A stretch of 20,155 nucleotides of DNA from NCBI GenBank assembly GCA_051879195.1, contig JBJELO010000030.1:1-20155 (forward strand), given 5' to 3'. Source of the DNA: TWA4 sp051879195. GTDB lineage: Bacteria; Bacillota; Clostridia; Lachnospirales; Lachnospiraceae. A model generated the notes under the pieces. It searched no databases. It saw only the letters and a program-made list of their open reading frames with translations, and had not been told where the DNA came from. The stretch's first letter is position 1, and each line of letters begins with the position of its first letter. The translations under genes were made by a program, and so were the position numbers. Shown here one piece after another: positions 14,754 through 20,155 of the stretch.

Positions 14754-15797
14754 ATGAGTCAGCTTATAAAAATAGATGAAGAGTATAGAAAGTGGATTGA
14801 GGATATAGGAAAACGCTACAAACAGAGACAGATTAAGGCGTCTGTTTCTGTTAATCAGGAAATGCTGGGGTTCTATTGGTCAATTGGAAAAGATATTGTA
14901 GAAAAGTCTGCTGAAAGTAGGTGGGGTAGTGGTTTTTTCAATAATTTAAGTAAAGATATGAAAATGATTTTACCAGGAGTTCAGGGCTTATCTACTTCGA
15001 ATCTCAGGTATATGAAGAAATTTTTCGAATTATATGGTGATTTGCTAAATGTTCCACAACTTGTGGGAGATTTATCGTATAAAGAATTGTTTTCAATCCC
15101 GTGGGGTCATCATAGAGCTATCATTGATAAATGCAAATTGGACAGAGAAAAATCCATTTTTTTTGTGAAGAAAACAATTTTAAATAATTGGTCAAGAGCA
15201 GTACTTTTAAATTTCCTTGATACGGATTTATATGAGCGTCAGGGAAAAGCAATTTCAAATTTTCAGTATGCATTACCTGAACTACAAAGTGACCTTGCTC
15301 AGGAAATAACAAAAGATCCGTATAATTTTGACTTCGTCGCAATCAGGGAAGATTATAGTGAGAAAGAATTAAAAGATGCATTGATGGACAACATCACAAA
15401 ATTTCTTATGGAACTTGGAAAAGGGTTTGCTTTTGTTGGAAGAGAATATACAATACCAATCGAAGGAACTGAGGAGAAAATAGATCTGTTATTCTATCAT
15501 CTGTATTTGCATTGTTATGTTGTCGTCGAAGTTAAGATAGTACCATTTACATCGAGAGATATTGGGCAGGTTGGTACATATGTGAACATTGTGGATGATC
15601 TGGTTAAGACAGATTTTGATGCAAAAACGATCGGTTTGATTATTTGCAAAAGTAAAAATGATGTCCTTGCAAAATATGCAGTAAATAGTTCAAAAGAGCC
15701 GATAGGAATATCTCAGTACGAGCTGGCAAATTTGTTACCCGCAGAATATAGAGATTCTTTGCCAACGATAGAAGAAATTGAGAATGAGCTCAGGTAA
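14754..15797 (+). CDS. YhcG/DUF1016 family PD-(D/E)XK nuclease domain protein
   Basis: Encodes 347 residues, the normal size for this family. The N-terminal DUF1016 region contains VNQEMLGFYWSIGKDIVEK, WGSGFFNNLSKDM and LSTSNLRYMKKFFELY. The C-terminal nuclease fold contains FVGREYTI, KIDLLFYH (D244) and VVVEVKI (E259, K261), giving the D-x14-E-x-K catalytic arrangement. The ribosome binding site is GAGAGGGGGC before the ATG. The coding sequence is visibly more AT-rich than the genes on either side, suggesting recent transfer. Homologues often occur beside restriction-modification and other defence genes, but their function is not settled. Here it follows the AAA/DUF1703 gene on the same strand, with no methylase or specificity subunit in the window, so a stand-alone accessory role is likely. 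Confidence 0.93.
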   Translation: MSQLIKIDEEYRKWIEDIGKRYKQRQIKASVSVNQEMLGFYWSIGKDIVEKSAESRWGSGFFNNLSKDMKMILPGVQGLSTSNLRYMKKFFELYGDLLNVPQLVGDLSYKELFSIPWGHHRAIIDKCKLDREKSIFFVKKTILNNWSRAVLLNFLDTDLYERQGKAISNFQYALPELQSDLAQEITKDPYNFDFVAIREDYSEKELKDALMDNITKFLMELGKGFAFVGREYTIPIEGTEEKIDLLFYHLYLHCYVVVEVKIVPFTSRDIGQVGTYVNIVDDLVKTDFDAKTIGLIICKSKNDVLAKYAVNSSKEPIGISQYELANLLPAEYRDSLPTIEEIENELR

Positions 15798-15843
15798 ATC
15801 TTTTAAAAAGGTTTGCATGAAAAATACAAATGGGGGATAAGTT

Positions 15844-17217
15844 ATGTTAAAAGAGTTATTTGCTCCTGTCGATATGACAGTGGGCACACCGTGGAAGGGA
15901 ATCGTGGCTTTTTCGATTCCCATGCTGATCGGCAATATTGCGCAGCAGCTGTACAATACGGTGGACAGTATTGTGGTGGGGCGTTATGTGGGCGATAATG
16001 CGCTGGCCGCTGTGGGAAGCGCAGGTCCGCTGCTGAACCTGCTGCTGGTGTTGTTTGTGGGTATTTCCGTGGGAGCCGGAATTATGGTATCCCAGTATTT
16101 CGGAGCCAGACAACGGGAGGAACTGTCGGAGACGATTGGAAACTGCGTGACGCTGACGGCAATTTCTTCGCTGCTTCTGATGGTCTGTGCGCCGCCTGTT
16201 ATCAGACCCATGCTGAAATTTCTGAATACGCCGGACAGCATTCTCGACTGGTGTACGTCATATCTGACCATACTGATGATCGGGATTGCGGGTATGGCTT
16301 ATTACAACATCCTGGGAGGGATTCTGCGGGGACTGGGCGATTCTTTTTCTGCGCTGGTGTATCTGCTGATCGCTACGGTGCTGAATATCGGCCTCGACCT
16401 GCTGTTTGTTGCCGTCTTCAAAATGGGTGTATCCGGTGTGGCGCTGGCAACGGCTATTGCACAGAGTATTTCTGCCGTTCTGTGTTTCATAAAGCTGGCC
16501 CGCCTGACGGATATTTTTGATTTCAGACTTCGTTATCTGAAAATGAGCCGGAAACATGCGTGGACGATTATCCGTCTGGGCCTTCCCTCCGGTCTGACGC
16601 AGGCAATCCTGTCATCGGCCATGATTATTGTACAGTCTCTGACCAACAGTTTTGGGGAAATGTTCATCGCAGCCAACGTGATCGTTATGCGTGTGGACGG
16701 ATTTGCCATGATGCCGAATTTCTCATTTGGAACGGCCATGACAACCTATGCCGGCCAGAATGTGGGTGCCGGAGAGTATGACCGGGTGGTAAAAGGCGCA
16801 AAACAGGGAACCGGTATTGCCATGGGAGTTTCAGCCACCATCACGGCACTGATTCTGATCTTCGGCAAATATCTGATGGGCATTTTCACGGAAACGGAAG
16901 CACTGGTGGATCTGAGTATGCGTATGATGCGGATTCTGGCGGTAGGCTACATAGCCATGGCAGTCACCCAGAGTCTGTCCGGTGTTATGCGCGGCGCCGG
17001 CGACACTTTGACACCCATGTGGATCTCCATGATCACCACTATCGTGATCCGTGTGCCGCTGGCCTACGGAATTTCCTGGCTGACGAGAACACCTGAACTG
17101 CCCCACGGTCGCTGCGAATGTGTATTCATATCACTGTTCGTATCATGGACAATGGGCGCAATCCTGACATTTTTCTTCTATCGAAGAGGCAAATGGAAAG
17201 GAAAAGCGATTAAGTAG
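15844..17217 (+). CDS. MATE family multidrug/cation antiporter (third)
   Basis: Encodes 457 residues with about 12 membrane helices. It starts LKELFAPVDMTVGTPWKGIVAFSIPMLIGN, the amino-terminal pattern of a common clostridial MATE subgroup distinct from the two upstream copies. Further family features are LYNTVDSIVVGRYVGDNALAAVGS, YNILGGILRGLGDS and, in the second half, GLPSGLTQAILSSAMIIVQS and TYAGQNVGAGEYDRV. GGGGGA precedes the ATG at 15844. It follows the AT-rich YhcG gene by 46 bp with no visible promoter of its own in that gap, so it may be read through from upstream. Base composition is back to that of the chromosome. Substrate unknown; export by sodium or proton antiport is the family role. 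Confidence 0.93.
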   Translation: MLKELFAPVDMTVGTPWKGIVAFSIPMLIGNIAQQLYNTVDSIVVGRYVGDNALAAVGSAGPLLNLLLVLFVGISVGAGIMVSQYFGARQREELSETIGNCVTLTAISSLLLMVCAPPVIRPMLKFLNTPDSILDWCTSYLTILMIGIAGMAYYNILGGILRGLGDSFSALVYLLIATVLNIGLDLLFVAVFKMGVSGVALATAIAQSISAVLCFIKLARLTDIFDFRLRYLKMSRKHAWTIIRLGLPSGLTQAILSSAMIIVQSLTNSFGEMFIAANVIVMRVDGFAMMPNFSFGTAMTTYAGQNVGAGEYDRVVKGAKQGTGIAMGVSATITALILIFGKYLMGIFTETEALVDLSMRMMRILAVGYIAMAVTQSLSGVMRGAGDTLTPMWISMITTIVIRVPLAYGISWLTRTPELPHGRCECVFISLFVSWTMGAILTFFFYRRGKWKGKAIK

Positions 17218-17225
17218 CGGAGTTG

Positions 17226-17335
17226 CTGTTCGGACTTCGCGGGTGGAGAGAAAATGTGAGGCCCCATGACAGGATACCACGGTCATGGGGCCGCTGTAGT
17301 TTTCTCCGTCTCCACTGTGAATGAAGTGCGAACAG
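17226..17335. repeat. 110-bp imperfect palindrome, possible bidirectional terminator
   Basis: The core stem is GGCCCCATGAC (17260-17270) against GTCATGGGGCC (17282-17292), 11 perfect base pairs with an 11-nt loop. Outside it, GTGGAG plus GAGAAAA on the left match TTTTCTC plus CTCCAC on the right, and CTGTTCG (17226-17232) matches CGAACAG (17329-17335). It lies between the convergent third MATE gene and the lipoprotein gene, so it may end transcripts from both sides. There is no terminal T-tract at the core stem, and its length and layered arms also suit a small palindromic mobile or REP-like element. Confidence 0.6.
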
Positions 17336-17380
17336 TGGTGGGAGAGATTACATATTAATTTGATATTTGATGTGGTATCC

Positions 17381-17827
17381 TTATTCCGGATCCGCTTCCC
17401 GTTCAAATACAACAGGCAGTTCGTTGTTGGTCAGTGTGATGGAATGGTCATCATACGTATATTCCATCGTCAGATCAGAGCCGTTATCGGACAATATCCA
17501 GTCGGTGGGCAGCTCTTCGAAGAGGTCTGCATCGATTTTAATGGTAAGGCTGGAGTCGGTCATTGTAGTGATTTCACCTCTGACACCGGGATTACCGGCT
17601 GCTATATCGTAGATGGAAAAGTCATAGGGAGCGTCGTCATTACTTCCGATGTAGAGATGCCACCAGCCGCCGATCGTATCGGTTTCCACCACATTATAGT
17701 CACCTTTCACATTCTCAAAAGCAGTTTCGTTCACATCGGAACTGCTTTTTTCCGGGCCTGAACAGCCTGCAGCCGGTATTATGAGCAGGCACAGAACAAA
17801 GCAGCATAAAATTGATCTTCTTTTCAT
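17381..17827 (-). CDS. Small predicted lipoprotein
   Basis: Encodes 148 residues from the ATG at 17827, which has AAAGGG 8 nt upstream; an in-frame GTG at 17836 falls in that site. The N-terminus is a lipoprotein signal: KRR, a hydrophobic core (ILCCFVLCLLII) and a lipobox PAAGC with the lipidated C22. The mature part begins with a Ser/Asp-rich linker. It then has a beta-rich globular domain with notable segments GGWWHLYIGSND and SIYDIAAGNPGVRGEI, and ends with acidic beta strands. It should be anchored on the outer face of the membrane. I do not recognise the domain; small lipoproteins of this type may bind ligands or simply be species-specific. It is convergent with the third MATE gene. Confidence 0.75.
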   Translation of the reverse strand: MKRRSILCCFVLCLLIIPAAGCSGPEKSSSDVNETAFENVKGDYNVVETDTIGGWWHLYIGSNDDAPYDFSIYDIAAGNPGVRGEITTMTDSSLTIKIDADLFEELPTDWILSDNGSDLTMEYTYDDHSITLTNNELPVVFEREADPE

Positions 17828-18154
17828 AAAATTCACCCTTTCTGTTTTATAGCAAGAGCATTCTGAGCCACTGAACTTTTGCAGTAATTTCTTGTCTGGC
17901 TATAGAATCAATGGAGCAGCCCGGTATTGCCGGACGGCTGCAGATAAATAGGTTTGTGCTTATCAGAAGTATAAAACAGACAGCCTTGTTTTACAACCTC
18001 TGATTGACCGGATTCTGTTTCAGGGAGTGAAAAACAGGTTATTGAAGTATAAAAAGGCCTGAAAAGACATATAAAAGTACAAATATCCATAAAAAGGTTT
18101 TGTTTAGTTAAATATATGGTATAATAGCTATAGAATGTTTCAGGAGGTGGCATC
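17828..18154. other. Intergenic region of 327 bp
   Basis: This lies between the divergent lipoprotein (-) and ATPase (+) genes and is AT-rich toward the right. It contains a small inverted repeat, GCAGCC (17916-17921) with GGCTGC (17936-17941) and an inner CGG/CCG, without a T-tract. An extended -10 promoter for the ATPase is annotated separately. A minus-strand open frame spans most of the region but has no ribosome binding site or recognisable protein features. Nothing else is seen. Confidence 0.4.
18117..18125 (+). promoter_or_regulatory. Extended -10 promoter of the P-loop ATPase gene
   Basis: TGG-TATAAT (18117-18125) is a complete extended -10; the -35 region (GGTTTT) is weak. It gives a leader of about 23 nt containing AGGAGGTGG before the ATG at 18155. 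Confidence 0.6.
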
Positions 18155-18586
18155 ATGCAGCTGGAAGCTGAAAATGTATTTAGACCAGGCGCTTTTCCGG
18201 AATATACATATGTATCTCGTAATTATGAAAATACGGGGATTTCATATGAATTAAGATTAAAACAGGCTTTGAGAACAGCGGGATGTCTGACTTCTATCAT
18301 AGGTCCTTCGAAAATGGGAAAGACCATATTGTGTGAACGGGTGATAGGGTTTGACAATATTGTTGAGATATCAGGTGCGGATTTTAATGAGAATACTGAT
18401 TTTTGGGCAACTGCAGCGGCGAAGGTTGGGTTACCTTATATGGGTGAAATAACTACAGAAAGATCTGCTGCAGAAGGGAATAATAAAGAGAGTGACAGCA
18501 GGAGTGAAAAATATGTTCTGTCTAAAGACAAAGTGATTCAGTATTATTTAGAGAACAAAAAAGTTCTGGTAATAGATGGCTGTTGA
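18155..18586 (+). pseudogene. P-loop ATPase, N-terminal fragment (frame broken)
   Basis: An excellent ribosome binding site (AGGAGGTGG) leads into a 143-residue frame with the Walker A motif GPSKMGKT (residues 50-57), a following CERVIGFDNIVEISG segment, and the Walker B strand KVLVID (D141). It then stops abruptly at TGA. The remaining roughly 80-90 residues expected between Walker B and the C-terminal part are missing, and the C-terminal part continues in another frame. The junction is at an ATGGCTGT sequence that reads D-G-C in this frame and M-A-V in the downstream one, suggesting deletion between short repeats or a chimeric join. It sits next to a 100-N gap, so population variation or misassembly is possible. 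Role unknown; STAND/NACHT-like regulators or defence ATPases have a comparable layout. Confidence 0.7.
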
Positions 18587-18786
18587 ATGTCTTACATCCC
18601 CGCAGTTGATGCAGTATATATGTCTGAGTATNNNNNNNNNNNNNNNNNNNNNNNNNNNNNNNNNNNNNNNNNNNNNNNNNNNNNNNNNNNNNNNNNNNNN
18701 NNNNNNNNNNNNNNNNNNNNNNNNNNNNNNNTGGCTGTTGAATGTCTTACATCCCCGCAGTTGATGCAGTATATATGTCTGAGTAT
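18577..18786. other. Assembly gap with 55-bp duplicated flanks (artefact)
   Basis: Bases 18577-18631 and 18732-18786 are identical (55 bp) around exactly 100 Ns (18632-18731), the same pattern and length as at 12514-12723. Collapsing the duplicate here does not restore a single frame: the ATPase N-terminal frame still ends at TGA, and the C-terminal part is in another frame. Confidence 0.9.
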
Positions 18787-19237
18787 CTGCACTCTGTTGG
18801 AAGATGAAGAAAAACAGGAAATAAATGATGATATATTGCAAAAAGCGTACAGATTTACTACTGTGAACTTTAACTATGCTGATGTTGTAAGTGTAATATC
18901 AAAAGGGCCAAATCCCAGGGGACAGCAAAGGAAGCATTATAAAACTGTTGACGGTAAAGAACTGGATCTGTATGGTCTGATTGTAGAATCTCTGGCAAAA
19001 AATCCGCCACTAATGGAAATTGATTTTGATACTTTCTATAACAGAGTGATTCATCTTCTTAAAACAACAGATATGAAACCTGATAAACAAACCGTTAAAA
19101 ATCATCTGAATAATCTGCAGGGAATACTGGAAGGAAAAGAAGAAATTTACCGGGCAATAGAATGGAAAGACGGGACGGTTTATGTTCTTGACCCGCTGTT
19201 TTTATTTTATTTAAGGTGGGGAAGAATGAATGGATAA
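18732..19237 (+). pseudogene. P-loop ATPase, C-terminal fragment
   Basis: From just after the gap an open frame reads AVECLTSPQLMQYICLSICTLLED and ends FLFYLRWGRMNG. It is the C-terminal part of the ATPase begun at 18155: a helical lid-like region, then KGPNPRGQQRKHY and a winged-helix-like module with repeated helices (LYGLIVESLAKNPPLMEIDFDTFYNRVIHLL), and a final beta strand pair (AIEWKDGTVYVLDPLFLFYLRW). No ribosome binding site precedes it, so it is not an independent gene. If an undeleted allele exists, the whole protein would be roughly 400 residues. Its last codons overlap the start of the 95-aa gene. Confidence 0.65.
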
Positions 19238-19517
19238 TCTGTTGGATAGTTTTGTCAAAAAAATCAGATGTGCAGTTACTGTAGGTGAATATGATGAAGT
19301 TGTTCAGGAATTGAATCAGGCATTGCGTGAGAATAATTATTCGGATGAAATATGTCAGGAAGTAAGACATAAACAAAAATATATAAAAAACCGGTTTTCT
19401 GACGAAGCAAATAAAGAAAAAATTATACAGGACAAACAAAACTACGAAAATCATTTTAACTGCGTGTTTGATGAGAAGCATGTAAGGATGATTATTCAGC
19501 AGCCGGTTAATATGTGA
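19230..19517 (+). CDS. Small hypothetical protein, possible ATPase partner
   Basis: Encodes 95 residues, charged and mostly helical in character (DEVVQELNQALRENNYSDEICQEVRHKQKYIKNRF). There is no signal peptide, membrane segment or recognised domain. The ATG at 19230 overlaps the end of the ATPase frame by 8 bp (ATGAATGGATAA), and the ribosome binding site AGGTGGGGAAG lies within the ATPase 3' end, so it is translationally coupled to it. It shares the AT-rich composition of the ATPase fragments and probably arrived with them. Coupling suggests it works with the ATPase; beyond that nothing can be said. Confidence 0.55.
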   Translation: MDNLLDSFVKKIRCAVTVGEYDEVVQELNQALRENNYSDEICQEVRHKQKYIKNRFSDEANKEKIIQDKQNYENHFNCVFDEKHVRMIIQQPVNM

Positions 19518-19535
19518 GATATCAGTAACGGATTA

Positions 19536-19548
19536 CAGTTCAGAACTG
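19536..19548. promoter_or_regulatory. Small palindrome upstream of the GNAT gene
   Basis: CAGTTC-A-GAACTG is a perfect 6-1-6 palindrome ending 8 bp before the GNAT ribosome binding site. It might be an operator, or a decayed relative of the GTTACTGTTCA repeats at 12842 and 20038. No clear -10/-35 pair is visible beside it. Confidence 0.3.
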
Positions 19549-19570
19549 CATGTGTGAGGAGAGAAATACT

Positions 19571-20035
19571 ATGACATTTTACTATAAAAAAGCAGGATCT
19601 GAAGACCTTGATCTGCTGGTACAGATGCGGATTGAGGTGCTGCGGGCGGCCAACGGGCTGCCGGAGGATACAGATATGTCAGAGGTCAGGGAAGAGTCGT
19701 TCCGGTATTACAGACAGGCTTTTCGGGAAGACAGCCATGTGGCTTATCTGGTATTTGACGGAGAGCAGGTCATTGGAGCAGGCGGCGTCAGCTTTTTTCA
19801 GGTTATGCCCACGTATCATAATGTCAGCGGCAGGAAGGCGTATGTTATGAACATGTATACAAAACCGGAATACCGCAGAAAAGGGATTGCATACCAGACG
19901 CTGGATCTTCTGGTCGGAGAAGCAAAAAGCAGGGGCATAACGGCCATTTCCCTTGAAGCAACCGATATGGGACTGCCGCTGTATGAGAAGTATGGGTTTG
20001 TGAAAATGGAACATGAAATGGAACTGGCGGGATGA
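19571..20035 (+). CDS. GNAT family N-acetyltransferase
   Basis: Encodes 154 residues, the full length of a single GNAT domain. The ATG at 19571 has GAGGAGAG (19556-19563) 7 nt upstream; the in-frame ATG at 19550 has none. The fold is visible in order: an N-terminal helix pair (DLDLLVQMRIEVLRAANGL), the strand HVAYLVFDGEQVIGAGGVSFF, the core strand NMYTKPEY with the acetyl-CoA pyrophosphate loop R-x-x-G-x-A (R102-A107), and the terminal motif LPLYEKYGFVKMEHEMEL. It should transfer an acetyl group from acetyl-CoA to an amine; the substrate (antibiotic, polyamine, protein N-terminus or other metabolite) cannot be told. GC content is chromosomal, unlike the AT-rich genes upstream, and it appears to stand alone. 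Confidence 0.92.
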   Translation: MTFYYKKAGSEDLDLLVQMRIEVLRAANGLPEDTDMSEVREESFRYYRQAFREDSHVAYLVFDGEQVIGAGGVSFFQVMPTYHNVSGRKAYVMNMYTKPEYRRKGIAYQTLDLLVGEAKSRGITAISLEATDMGLPLYEKYGFVKMEHEMELAG

Positions 20036-20037
20036 TG

Positions 20038-20049
20038 CTGTTCAGAGCC
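20038..20049 (+). repeat. Second copy of the 12-mer CTGTTCAGAGCC
   Basis: CTGTTCAGAGCC, identical to arm B at 12846-12857, begins 3 bp after the GNAT stop. As at the second MATE gene, it sits directly behind a stop codon. The remaining bases to the window end (20050-20155) show no recognisable gene. Confidence 0.45.
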
Positions 20050-20155
20050 TGTCCGGGAAACAGTGATTGTGAGGCAGAATGACTGTGATATCCTGTACGG
20101 GGACGCGCTCTCGCTCAGATCAAACGCAGCGGATGCTAACCTCGCAGACCTTCAG

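Noticed and set aside
17260..17292. GC-rich hairpin considered as a simple Rho-independent terminator
   Set aside because: The 11-nt loop, lack of an adjacent T-tract and outer matching arms do not fit a standard terminator, so it was recorded as a palindrome with termination as one option.
17908..18156. 82-codon minus-strand frame between the lipoprotein and the ATPase
   Set aside because: No ribosome binding site or recognisable protein features; it opens inside the promoter and ribosome binding region of the ATPase.
1..20155. tRNA, rRNA, transposase, integrase or replication origin
   Set aside because: None recognised on either strand; no attachment-site duplications flanking the nuclease block could be identified by eye.

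Overview
The window looks like a chromosomal segment of a Gram-positive gut anaerobe of the Clostridia, most likely Lachnospiraceae. The reasons are strong AGGAGG-type ribosome binding sites, TTGACA/TATAAT and extended -10 promoters, a split two-subunit iron-sulfur serine dehydratase, and the mix of MATE exporters, DUF3786 and AAA-ATPase-like/DUF1703 genes. It is probably a metagenomic or draft scaffold. It holds two 100-N gaps, each flanked by an identical 55-bp sequence, so contig ends were placed side by side without being merged. These assignments rest on sequence recognition only; no search was run.

Layout. Bases 1-2092 (+) form a serine utilisation operon: the 3' end of a dicarboxylate/amino-acid:cation symporter, then sdaAB and sdaAA, taking serine in and deaminating it to pyruvate and ammonia. 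Bases 2130-5108 (-) are a two-gene operon of an unrecognised 597-aa protein and an MFS transporter, with a candidate promoter and tandem direct-repeat operator upstream. Bases 5422-7937 hold a GH36-type alpha-galactosidase convergent with an AraC/MsmR-like regulator, a typical sugar enzyme and regulator pair. Bases 7983-8141 hold the broken 3' end of an Ig-like-domain gene.

Bases 8156-10185 are a MarR regulator and MATE exporter operon driven by a perfect consensus promoter. The two genes overlap inside an 18-bp tandem repeat read in two frames. A convergent DUF3786 gene follows, then a second MATE exporter (11265-12799) interrupted only by an artificial gap. Bases 12808-13004 are an unusual intergenic region with mutually exclusive inverted repeats and a degenerate tandem repeat.

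Bases 13029-15797 encode two predicted PD-(D/E)XK nuclease-fold proteins, an AAA-ATPase-like/DUF1703 protein and a YhcG/DUF1016 protein. They look like inserted accessory or defence-type cargo between the second MATE and a third MATE exporter (15844-17217). A 110-bp imperfect palindrome, a small lipoprotein gene, a disrupted P-loop ATPase with a small partner ORF, and a GNAT acetyltransferase complete the window.

No complete new system can be demonstrated. The best leads are the unrecognised 597-aa protein with its MFS partner, the dual-frame repeat at the marR/MATE overlap, the alternative-hairpin region before the nuclease genes, and the ATPase with an apparent internal deletion at an assembly branch.
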